From the NCBI GenBank assembly GCA_002387565.1, contig DGJT01000059.1, forward strand, positions 1 through 31,851: 31,851 nucleotides of DNA. Reading direction: 5' to 3'. This DNA comes from Akkermansiaceae bacterium UBA4589. GTDB lineage: Bacteria > Verrucomicrobiota > Verrucomicrobiia > Verrucomicrobiales > Akkermansiaceae. Below, piece after piece: positions 7,874-14,880 of this stretch. The notes beneath the pieces are model-generated. The model searched no databases and had not been told where the DNA came from. It worked only from the letters and a program-made list of their open reading frames with translations. Each line of letters starts with the position of its first letter. Positions within the stretch are counted from its first letter, which is position 1. Made by a program: the position numbers and the translations under genes.

Positions 7874-9286
7874 ATGGACGCAACTACACAATCAGCTATC
7901 GGAGTCGATCAATCTAAGGGCGACTTTACTTTCCCTGAACGTCATAAATTTGATGCAGGCTACGGATTAAACTCAGACACTGTTGATTATATTTCTGATG
8001 TTAAATCTGATCCAGATTGGGTGCGTGCCTTTAGACATCATGGTCTAAAAACATTTGAAAGCAAGCCAATGCCTACACATTGGGCTAGCGAAGATCTTAA
8101 TAATATTGATTTTGATAAAATCCGCTATTACCTCTCTGATGGTCAAGCACCGAAACGTAGTTGGGATGATGTACCTGATGATGTTAAAGAAACTTTCGAA
8201 CGTCTAGGCATACCTGAACAGGAGCGTAAATTCCTTGCTGGTGTAGAAGCTCAATACGATTCAGAAGCAGCTTATTCCAATGTTAAAGAAGCTTTAGGCA
8301 AAGAAGGTGTTATCTTTGTCAACTCAACAGAAGGACTCAAAGAACACGAAGAAATTTTCCGTCCTTGGTTTGGCAAAGTTATTCCAACTGGTGACAATAA
8401 ATTTTCTGCACTTAACAGCGCCTGTTTCTCTGGTGGTTCGTTTATCTATGTACCTAAAGGTGTTAAAGTCTCACACCCTCTGCAGGCTTACTTCCGTATT
8501 AACTCAGAGAATTTTGGTCAATTTGAACGTACTCTCATTATCGTTGATGAAGGCGCCGAAGTCACCTACATGGAAGGTTGTACTGCTCCTAAGTTTGAAA
8601 CAGCCACTCTACACTCAGCAGTAGTTGAGCTAGTAGCTATGAAAGGTGCAAAAATTCAATATATCACCGTACAAAACTGGTCATCTAATGTGTTTAACCT
8701 TGTAACTAAGCGTGGTATCGCTCACGAAGACGCAGAAATACGCTGGATTGATTGTAATATTGGTAGTCGTATTACTATGAAGTACCCAGGTGTTGTTCTC
8801 AAAGGAGAGCGTGCTCGTGGTGAAGTTATTTCAATTGCTCTTGCTAATGATGGGCAACACCAAGATACAGGTGCAAAAATGATTCACGCCGCCAATAACA
8901 CCACTTCTAACGTGGTTTCTAAATCTATTTCTGTCGGTACTGGTCGCTCAACTTATCGTGGCCAAGTACATATTCCTAAACACCTCAAAGGTTGTAAAAA
9001 TAATACTGAGTGTGACGCCTTGTTAATTAATAGTAACAGCCAAACTGACACTTACCCTGCTATCACGGTTAATGGTAATGATCATGTGACTCAACACGAA
9101 GCCTCAGTCAGCCAAGTAGGTGAAGACATGCTCTTCTATCTGCAACAACGTGGACTAAGTGAAGCTGAAGCGATGTCACTTGCAGTGAACGGTTTCATCA
9201 ATGACCTCGCTAAAGAATTCCCTATGGAATACAGCGTTGAACTCAAACGTCTTATTGAATTAGAAATGGAAGGCAGCGTAGGTTAG
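7874..9286 (+). CDS. sufB: Fe-S cluster assembly scaffold SufB
   Basis: A 470-aa scaffold subunit that forms the SufBC2D complex with its neighbours and carries the nascent cluster. The conserved beta-helix core is intact, with GGSFIYVPKGV (about 190), a TYMEGCTAP segment with cysteine (about 230-238), RGQVHIPKHL and CDALLINS (about 370-395), and the HEASVSQVGEDMLFYLQQRG region (about 415-434). This supplies the conserved Glu/His used in cluster formation. Length is typical. It starts 74 nt after sufC and 64 nt before sufD, larger gaps than in most suf operons. ATTACT occupies -12 to -7 relative to its ATG, the same spacing seen at acs. No Shine-Dalgarno. Confidence 0.97.
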   Translation: MDATTQSAIGVDQSKGDFTFPERHKFDAGYGLNSDTVDYISDVKSDPDWVRAFRHHGLKTFESKPMPTHWASEDLNNIDFDKIRYYLSDGQAPKRSWDDVPDDVKETFERLGIPEQERKFLAGVEAQYDSEAAYSNVKEALGKEGVIFVNSTEGLKEHEEIFRPWFGKVIPTGDNKFSALNSACFSGGSFIYVPKGVKVSHPLQAYFRINSENFGQFERTLIIVDEGAEVTYMEGCTAPKFETATLHSAVVELVAMKGAKIQYITVQNWSSNVFNLVTKRGIAHEDAEIRWIDCNIGSRITMKYPGVVLKGERARGEVISIALANDGQHQDTGAKMIHAANNTTSNVVSKSISVGTGRSTYRGQVHIPKHLKGCKNNTECDALLINSNSQTDTYPAITVNGNDHVTQHEASVSQVGEDMLFYLQQRGLSEAEAMSLAVNGFINDLAKEFPMEYSVELKRLIELEMEGSVG

Positions 9287-9350
9287 TTAAAAAACTCAGC
9301 TAACTACCAAGATTAAGATTTTAATATTATTACTTTAAACTCACCTTTAA

Positions 9351-10523
9351 ATGACTACCGCAACTACTCTAGCTCCCTCACAAAAATTTGAGGCTATTGA
9401 ATTTCCAAGCAAGAAAAACGAACATTGGCGCTTTGGAGCACCTAAGAAACTTAATGCATTTTGGAACGAATACATTGAGACTACTGACAAAGCAGAAGCC
9501 AACTCAGTTAAAATTGAAGTCACAGGACTCACTGACGAAGCTATTAATGCAGGTGTACGTTGCTTAAACTTTGCATCTGATGCTACTGAAATTAGTAACC
9601 TTATTGGCGATTTTTCTACCGCAACACGCGAAACTTTAGGTTCAGACAAATGGGCAGCCCTCAATGAATCTTACCGCAAAGGTGGTGCTTGTATCTACAT
9701 CCCAAAAGATGTCGTTGTAGAAGCTCCAATCACTGTCAGCTATCAATTTTCAGGCGCTGGTTTCTTTGCTCCTTACACTCTAATTATAGCCGAGGAAAAT
9801 AGTTCAGCTGCTATTATTGAGCAATTTGAATCACTTGACGCACATGGTGCTATTTTCTCTATGGCTCATACAGAGGCTAAGAAAAATGCCAAAATCTCAA
9901 GCTCGCTCTTACAAGTGCTTCACTCTGAAGCCCTTTTATGGAGAGCTGTAACGACTTATGCTTATGATTTTGCAGAGTTGCAGCAGTCTTATTTCCATTT
10001 TGGTGGAGATTATACGAGACAAGATTGGTATGCTAAACTCTTAGGCAAGGAAGCGGCTCTTGATTTATTTGCGATTAATATTATCAATAACGAGCACAGC
10101 TCTGATATTAGAACTTTTCAGCACCACGCTCAGCCTCACTCTGTGAGTAACTTACTATTTAAAAACACACTCTACAATAAAGCTTTGAGTACTTTCTCAG
10201 GTCTTATTAAGGTTGATGAGGGCGCTCACTTTACTGATGCGTATCAAACTTGTCGAAACCTACTTATGGATGACACAGCTCTGGCTCACTCAATGCCGGG
10301 CTTAGAAATTAATGCTGACCAAGTTAAATGCTCACATGGTAGTACTAGCTCTACCATTCATGCCGACGAAATTTACTACCTTTTAGCTCGTGGCATTAAA
10401 AAAGAAACGGCTCAATTCCTCATTGCTCGTGGTTTTAGCATGGAAGTCATCGAGAGAATAAATAATGATCAAGTTCAAGAAATCATTGAAAAATCTCTTG
10501 ATAACTATCTGCAAAGCTTATAA
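9351..10523 (+). CDS. sufD: Fe-S cluster assembly protein SufD
   Basis: A 390-aa partner of SufB in the SufBC2D complex, needed for iron acquisition into the cluster. The N-terminal third is variable. The diagnostic C-terminal block is present: beta-helix strands, NTLYNKALSTFSGLIKV (about 273), then DQVKCSHGSTSSTIHADEIYYL (split; CSHGS at about 326) and a LLARGI helix. It is weakly similar to SufB, as expected for the paralogous pair. The cysteine desulfurase SufS and a U-type or A-type scaffold, which often follow sufD, are not here; asd begins 9 nt downstream instead. The operon therefore continues into amino-acid and isoprenoid genes. Confidence 0.95.
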   Translation: MTTATTLAPSQKFEAIEFPSKKNEHWRFGAPKKLNAFWNEYIETTDKAEANSVKIEVTGLTDEAINAGVRCLNFASDATEISNLIGDFSTATRETLGSDKWAALNESYRKGGACIYIPKDVVVEAPITVSYQFSGAGFFAPYTLIIAEENSSAAIIEQFESLDAHGAIFSMAHTEAKKNAKISSSLLQVLHSEALLWRAVTTYAYDFAELQQSYFHFGGDYTRQDWYAKLLGKEAALDLFAINIINNEHSSDIRTFQHHAQPHSVSNLLFKNTLYNKALSTFSGLIKVDEGAHFTDAYQTCRNLLMDDTALAHSMPGLEINADQVKCSHGSTSSTIHADEIYYLLARGIKKETAQFLIARGFSMEVIERINNDQVQEIIEKSLDNYLQSL

Positions 10524-10532
10524 ACCAGCATC

Positions 10533-11552
10533 ATGAATGCTAATCCTACTATTGCGATTGCAGGCGCAACAGGCGCTGTTGGTGAAGAAATTTTAAAATG
10601 CCTTATCGATCTAGAGATACCTGTAGGCGACTTAAAACTACTCGCTTCAGCTCGTTCTGCTGGCAAAACAATTGCTTTTAAAGACAAAATTTATACCATT
10701 GAAGAACTCACTGAACATAGTTTCGCTGGTGTAGATATTGCCTTCTTTAGTGCAGGTGGTGGCCTCTCTGAGAAATTCGCACCTATTGCAGCTGCAGCAG
10801 GTGCTATTGTGATTGATAATTCATCCGCCTTTAGAATGGATGACGAAGTACCACTAGTCGTGCCAGAGATTAATCCTGAAGCACTCAAGAACATCCCTAA
10901 AGGTATCATAGCCAATCCTAACTGCACGACTATTATATCTTTGATGGCGCTATTTCCACTACATGAGAAATATGGTTTAAAATCCATCATCGCGTCTAGC
11001 TACCAAGCCGTTTCAGGCAGTGGTGCTGAGGGTATCGCAGAATTAGAGCAACAGACCAAAGCCGTCGCTAACGGTACAGCACTCGAAGATTTAGAAAAAA
11101 GTGTCTACCTACACCCTATCGCCTGTAACGTCATTCCCCATGTTGACGTATTTAAGGAAGGTGGTTATACAAAAGAAGAGCTTAAAATGCTCCATGAATC
11201 ACGCAAAATCCTAGGTTTACCTGAGCTCAAAGTCACCTGCACTTGCGTGCGTGTACCTGTGACTCGCTCTCATAGTGTCTCAATCACAGCAACCTTTGAA
11301 AATAAGCCTACAGTCAGCGAAGCTCAAGGAGTATTTGCTAAATACCCAGGTATCCAACTTTGTGATGATATTGATAACTTAATTTACCCTATGCCTTACC
11401 AAACAACGCTAAAACAAGACTGTTTAGTAGGTCGCATACGTGAGGACCTAGTTTTGGATAACAGTTTAGCTCTCTGGGTAGTCGGTGATCAAGTCCTCAA
11501 AGGGGCGGCGCTTAATGCCGTACAGATTGCCCAAAAACTTATCTCAGGTTAA
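10533..11552 (+). CDS. asd: Aspartate-semialdehyde dehydrogenase
   Basis: A 339-aa NADP-dependent enzyme that reduces aspartyl-4-phosphate to aspartate semialdehyde, the branch point to lysine/diaminopimelate, threonine and methionine. The Rossmann motif AGATGAVGEEIL (about 11-22), the conserved FFSAGGGLSEKFAP loop (about 71), IDNSSAFRMDDEVPLVVPE (about 94), the catalytic cysteine in NPNCTTI (about 128-134), and SSYQAVSGSGAEG (about 151) identify it. A conserved active-site His is in VPVTRSHS (about 248). Length matches Gram-positive/PVC-type enzymes (about 330-345 aa) rather than the 367-aa enterobacterial type. It starts 9 nt after sufD, so it is almost certainly co-transcribed with the suf genes. 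Confidence 0.96.
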   Translation: MNANPTIAIAGATGAVGEEILKCLIDLEIPVGDLKLLASARSAGKTIAFKDKIYTIEELTEHSFAGVDIAFFSAGGGLSEKFAPIAAAAGAIVIDNSSAFRMDDEVPLVVPEINPEALKNIPKGIIANPNCTTIISLMALFPLHEKYGLKSIIASSYQAVSGSGAEGIAELEQQTKAVANGTALEDLEKSVYLHPIACNVIPHVDVFKEGGYTKEELKMLHESRKILGLPELKVTCTCVRVPVTRSHSVSITATFENKPTVSEAQGVFAKYPGIQLCDDIDNLIYPMPYQTTLKQDCLVGRIREDLVLDNSLALWVVGDQVLKGAALNAVQIAQKLISG

Positions 11553-11578
11553 TCCTTACCTGAACTTCGTTAATCAGA

Positions 11579-12445
11579 ATGAGTCTTAACCTAACTACAT
11601 GGGAGGAATCAGAGCTATTTGAAAAAGCTCTCTCTCAATTATTTGTTGAGGAGACCCCTTTACATGAGGCTATTAATTATAGCCTCCTTGATGGAGGTAA
11701 ACGCCTACGTCCACGTCTATGCTTTGAAGCTATCAAGGCTCTTGGTTTTGACCCTGCTCTAGGTTTACCTGTAGCTTGTGCTATTGAAATGGTGCATACC
11801 TACTCCTTAATCCATGATGATTTACCATGCATGGATGATGATGATTTACGTAGAGGTAAACCGACTTGTCATAAAGTGTATGGAGAGGCTATGGCCGTTC
11901 TCGCTGGGGATGCTCTGCTCACTAAAGCATTTGAAGTCATCGCGGTTAGCCCTATTAATAATTTTTATGACCTTAAGCGTTATTTACTCGAACTTTCTTA
12001 CGCTTCTGGAAGCACGCAACTTATCCAAGGGCAGGTCTTTGATATGATTGCAGAGAACAATCCTAAGATCACTCTAGAGCAACTCAAAGCTATCCATTGC
12101 GCAAAAACAGGCGCACTGATTAAAGCCTCTCTGCGCTTAGGGGGTATGGTCGCCGAGGCAAACCTCCAAGAATTAGAAGCCCTCACTGAATATGGAGAGC
12201 ATATCGGTTTAGCTTTTCAAATTAGAGATGATATCCTAGATGCTACTGAAACCTCAGCTAATTTAGGCAAAACTGCAGGCAAAGACAAGCAAGCTAATAA
12301 ATCAACCTATGTCTCTATTTTAGGTTTAGAGCAAGCAACATTAGAGCTCAATAAACTTATTGATGAAGCTTGTATTTCTATCGAAAAACTCACCGTAGAA
12401 ACCCCTGTCAATTTACAAAACTTGGCTCAGGCACTCAAAATTTAA
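11579..12445 (+). CDS. ispA: Short-chain polyprenyl (geranyl/farnesyl) diphosphate synthase
   Basis: A 288-aa trans-prenyltransferase condensing DMAPP/GPP with IPP to farnesyl diphosphate, the precursor of undecaprenyl, quinone and other isoprenoids. Motifs: GGKRLRPRL (about 38), the first aspartate-rich motif in HDDLPCMDDDDLRRGKPTCHK (split; DDLPCMDDDD at about 80-89), GQVFDM (about 149), KTGALIKASLRLGG (about 174) and the second aspartate-rich DDILD (about 221). The two residues inserted in the first motif (DDxxxxD) and the overall length fit IspA rather than the longer-chain IspB class. The missing C-terminal basic tail is common. It ends 5 nt before mobA, and functionally matches dxr elsewhere in this window. 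Confidence 0.93.
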   Translation: MSLNLTTWEESELFEKALSQLFVEETPLHEAINYSLLDGGKRLRPRLCFEAIKALGFDPALGLPVACAIEMVHTYSLIHDDLPCMDDDDLRRGKPTCHKVYGEAMAVLAGDALLTKAFEVIAVSPINNFYDLKRYLLELSYASGSTQLIQGQVFDMIAENNPKITLEQLKAIHCAKTGALIKASLRLGGMVAEANLQELEALTEYGEHIGLAFQIRDDILDATETSANLGKTAGKDKQANKSTYVSILGLEQATLELNKLIDEACISIEKLTVETPVNLQNLAQALKI

Positions 12446-12450
12446 AACTT

Positions 12451-13281
12451 ATGACTACCCCTCTACATGGACTTATCCTCACGGGTGGTAAAAGTCGCCG
12501 TATGGGGCAAGATAAATCTCAATTAGAGATACACGACGGCTTAAGCCAACTCGATTATTTATGTAGCTTAGTTGAGCCACTTGTTGATTCATGTTGGGTA
12601 TCAGTAGCTCATGATGCCCAGTATCATGCTAGTTACCCTAGCATTAATGATTTAACCCCTGATCAAGGGCCTTTAGGTGGCATTAGCTCAGCCCTCACTC
12701 AACACCCTCAAGCGGCTTTTCTGGTCATTGCTTGCGACTTACCTTTGCTCAATAAAGATACACTCACCTCTCTTATTGAACAGCGTGATGAGAGTTGCGA
12801 TGTCACTTGCTATCTAAATGCTCATGATAAGAGGCCTGAGCCGCTTTGTGCTATTTATGAGCCTTCTGCTCTGCCCATTTTACTTAACCAGTTAAGCCAA
12901 AATAACTACTGCGCTCGAAAAGTAGTTGAAGCCTCTAACTATTTAGGGTTAAATCTAAATGAAAGCTACGCTCTAAATAACGCAAATACACCTCAAGATT
13001 TAACTGAAACTCAAACTTTTCTTAGTAGCCCCCCCATGAAAAAAACCGTTCATATTCATTATTTTGCCCAGCTCAAAACTGCTGCAGAGAAAACTGAAGA
13101 AACCTACGAAACCTTTAGTACCACACCAGCAGGGCTTTATGATGAGTTAAAAATGAAATATGGATTTAAATTCAAAACTTCCCAACTAAAAGTCGCGATT
13201 AACGACGCCTTTAGCCCTTGGGATACACACCTAAGTGACCATGACAAGATTGTCTTTATGCCACCAGTAACAGGAGGTTAA
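12451..13281 (+). CDS. MobA-MoaD fusion: molybdenum cofactor guanylyltransferase plus molybdopterin synthase small subunit
   Basis: A 276-aa two-domain protein. Residues about 1-190 are MobA-like: GLILTGGKSRRMGQDKS (about 7-23, nucleotide-binding signature), DQGPLGGISSAL (about 70) and VIACDLPLL (about 92, metal-binding Asp). This part would attach GMP to molybdopterin. From Met196 the sequence is a complete MoaD/ThiS ubiquitin-like domain (HIHYFAQLKTAAE... FMPPVTGG) ending in the Gly-Gly tail that is adenylated and thiocarboxylated to supply sulfur for molybdopterin synthase. The domains join in frame through a run of seven C (13029-13035) immediately before ATG 13036, so MoaD could also start independently. 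ATG 12451 is chosen: homology begins there, it lies 5 nt past the ispA stop, and an upstream in-frame ATG (12370) would sit inside ispA. MoaE, the MoaD partner, follows at 14402. Confidence 0.88.
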   Translation: MTTPLHGLILTGGKSRRMGQDKSQLEIHDGLSQLDYLCSLVEPLVDSCWVSVAHDAQYHASYPSINDLTPDQGPLGGISSALTQHPQAAFLVIACDLPLLNKDTLTSLIEQRDESCDVTCYLNAHDKRPEPLCAIYEPSALPILLNQLSQNNYCARKVVEASNYLGLNLNESYALNNANTPQDLTETQTFLSSPPMKKTVHIHYFAQLKTAAEKTEETYETFSTTPAGLYDELKMKYGFKFKTSQLKVAINDAFSPWDTHLSDHDKIVFMPPVTGG

Positions 13282-13395
13282 GTGCTAGATAAAACAGCCG
13301 CTCAACAGCTTAACCATGTAGATAAAGCGCTCAATTTACTCAAAAGCTTGCTATCATGTTTAACGCCGTTTATTTTGGAGAAAATTGGGAGCTGA
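13282..13395 (+). other. Short possible reading frame at moaD end (37 codons, GTG start)
   Basis: A GTG directly after the moaD stop (TAAGTG) opens a 37-codon frame reading into the first 130-bp repeat (LDKTAAQQLNHVDKALNLLKS at its start). It ends at a TGA that copy 2 changes to TGT. No family is recognised and there is no Shine-Dalgarno. It may be a decayed gene end rather than a functional peptide. Confidence 0.2.
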
Positions 13396-13607
13396 CAGAA
13401 TTAATGTTAGGCAGGAGTGTAGAGAGCCTACTCGACTGCGTAATCATTTAGATAAAGCGTCCAATTTACTCAAAAGCTTGCTATCATGTTTAACGCCGTT
13501 TATTTTGGAGGAAATTGGGAGCTGTCAGAATTAATGTTAGGCAGGAGTGTAGAAAAGCTACTCGACTTCCTAATCATTTAGATAAAGCTTCCAATTTACC
13601 CAAAAGA
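13311..13607 (+). repeat. 130-bp direct tandem repeat, two full copies plus a partial third
   Basis: Copies span 13311-13440, 13441-13570 and about 13571-13607, each opening with TAA(C/T)CATxTAGATAAAG. Copies 1 and 2 differ at roughly ten positions by eye. The third is cut short just before the yaaA ATG at 13618 and supplies its upstream region. The period of 130 is not a multiple of 3, so no single frame crosses copies with the same translation. Within each full copy an ATG opens an identical-length 31-codon frame: MFNAVYFG(E/G)NWEL(T/S)ELMLG, ending LDCVII or LDFLII. Differences between the copies mostly change amino acids, arguing against strong coding constraint. This accounts for most of the 336-bp gap between moaD and yaaA. 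Confidence 0.95.
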
Positions 13608-13617
13608 AACAAGTTAA

Positions 13618-14394
13618 ATGAAAATCTTACTCTCCCCTGCAAAATTTTTAGACCTAAGCTCTGAATTACCGAGTGTTGTAATCGAAAAATCTACTCAATC
13701 TGAATTTTTAGAGCAATCAACTATTATTCAAGAAGAGCTTAAACCATTAGGACCTGAACAAATAGCCAAGCTCATGGGGCTTAGCGATAAACTCGCTCAT
13801 CTTAACTGGGAGCGCAACCAAGAGTGGCAAACTCCATTTAACCGTGACAACGCTCGCCCTGCTATTTATACGTTTAGTGGCGATGTTTACAGCGGCTTTG
13901 ATATACAGAGTTTTCCTGTTGAGAAAATTGACAAGCTTCAAGATAGTGTCCGAATACTCTCTGGGCTCTATGGTATCTTAAAGCCACTCGATCTCATGCA
14001 AGCTTACCGCTTAGAAATGGGGACTTCTATTTCTATTCAAAAGAACAAAAATCTTTATGAGTTTTGGTCAGAGTCCCTGACTCAATCTCTAGAAAGTGAG
14101 CTGACCCAAGATGAAATAATCGTCAATCTCGCTAGTCAAGAATACTCCAAGGCACTTGATTTAAAAGCTCTAGCATCTACCCATTCTGTGGTAAATCCTA
14201 TCTTTAAAGATTGGAAAAATGATAAATTAAAAATCATCAGTTTTTATGCAAAAAAAGCACGTGGAGTTATGGCTCGCTACCTCATCGAAAGCGAGGCAAA
14301 CACCATTGAAGACATTCAAAAATTTAACCTTGATTCTTACAGTTATAGCCCTGAACATACTATAGATTCATTGAATCCAGTTTTCATTAGATAA
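13618..14394 (+). CDS. yaaA: Peroxide-stress protein YaaA (DUF328/UPF0246)
   Basis: A 258-aa cytosolic protein. In E. coli, YaaA lowers intracellular iron and limits Fenton damage during hydrogen-peroxide stress; a DNA-binding fold has been described for the family. Diagnostic features: the N-terminal MKILLSPAKFLDL, the YTFSGDVYSGFD block (about 82-93), RILSGLYGILKPLD (about 117-130) with YRLEMGT after it, NLASQEYSKAL (about 160-170), and the basic FYAKKARGVMARY (about 212-224). Length is normal. Its start lies just beyond a truncated third tandem repeat, so its promoter may come from the repeat unit. It is 7 nt upstream of moaE, linking an iron/peroxide gene to molybdopterin synthesis. Confidence 0.92.
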   Translation: MKILLSPAKFLDLSSELPSVVIEKSTQSEFLEQSTIIQEELKPLGPEQIAKLMGLSDKLAHLNWERNQEWQTPFNRDNARPAIYTFSGDVYSGFDIQSFPVEKIDKLQDSVRILSGLYGILKPLDLMQAYRLEMGTSISIQKNKNLYEFWSESLTQSLESELTQDEIIVNLASQEYSKALDLKALASTHSVVNPIFKDWKNDKLKIISFYAKKARGVMARYLIESEANTIEDIQKFNLDSYSYSPEHTIDSLNPVFIR

Positions 14395-14401
14395 ACCCAT
14401 C

Positions 14402-14839
14402 ATGTTTAGTATCAGTTCAAAGCCTATCAACCAACAAGCTATTCACGACGCTTGCCTTGCCTCAGAATGTGGTGGCTACTGCAGTTTCGAAGGTTGGGTA
14501 CGCAACCACCACCAAGGCAAAGCAGTCAAAGCTCTCAGTTACGAAGCCTATACCGAACTCGCAGAAAAAGAAGGCAACCTCATCATTCAAGAAGCTCTAG
14601 AGAAATTTGACATCCAACACGCACATGCAGTACACCGTGTGGGCGATTTAGCCATTGGGGAAATGGCTGTGGGTATTGGAGTATCTTCTGCTCATAGAGA
14701 AGCCGCATTTGAAGGATGTCGCTATGTGATTGAACAGATCAAAGGTCGCGTACCTATTTGGAAACATGAGCACTATGTTGACGGTTCTACTGACTGGGTC
14801 GCCTGCCATTGCGGAGCTGATGCTCAGCACTCTCACTAA
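14402..14839 (+). CDS. moaE: Molybdopterin synthase catalytic subunit MoaE
   Basis: A 145-aa large subunit of molybdopterin synthase, which transfers sulfur from thiocarboxylated MoaD to precursor Z. Seen: GGYCSFEGWVRNHHQGKAV (split; the FxGxVRxxxxGxxV signature at about 25-39), LSYEAYTELAE (about 44), VHRVGDLAIGEMAVGIGVSSAHR (split; VGDLAIGE at about 80) and the catalytic-lysine region IKGRVPIWKHEHYVDG (about 113-128). Length is typical. Its partner MoaD is fused to MobA about 1.1 kb upstream, separated by tandem repeats and yaaA, so the pathway genes are close but not contiguous. moaA and moaC are absent here. Confidence 0.95.
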   Translation: MFSISSKPINQQAIHDACLASECGGYCSFEGWVRNHHQGKAVKALSYEAYTELAEKEGNLIIQEALEKFDIQHAHAVHRVGDLAIGEMAVGIGVSSAHREAAFEGCRYVIEQIKGRVPIWKHEHYVDGSTDWVACHCGADAQHSH

Positions 14840-14880
14840 TAGACTCTATCAAGTCTTTTAAAACCATTTTACCCTATCTT

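Noticed and set aside
12370..12450. Longer N-terminus for MobA-MoaD
   Set aside because: It sits inside ispA, and MobA homology begins at ATG 12451.
13311..13607. CRISPR array or integron attC sites
   Set aside because: The units are 130 bp and directly abutting, with no short repeat/variable spacer pattern and no cas or integrase gene nearby.
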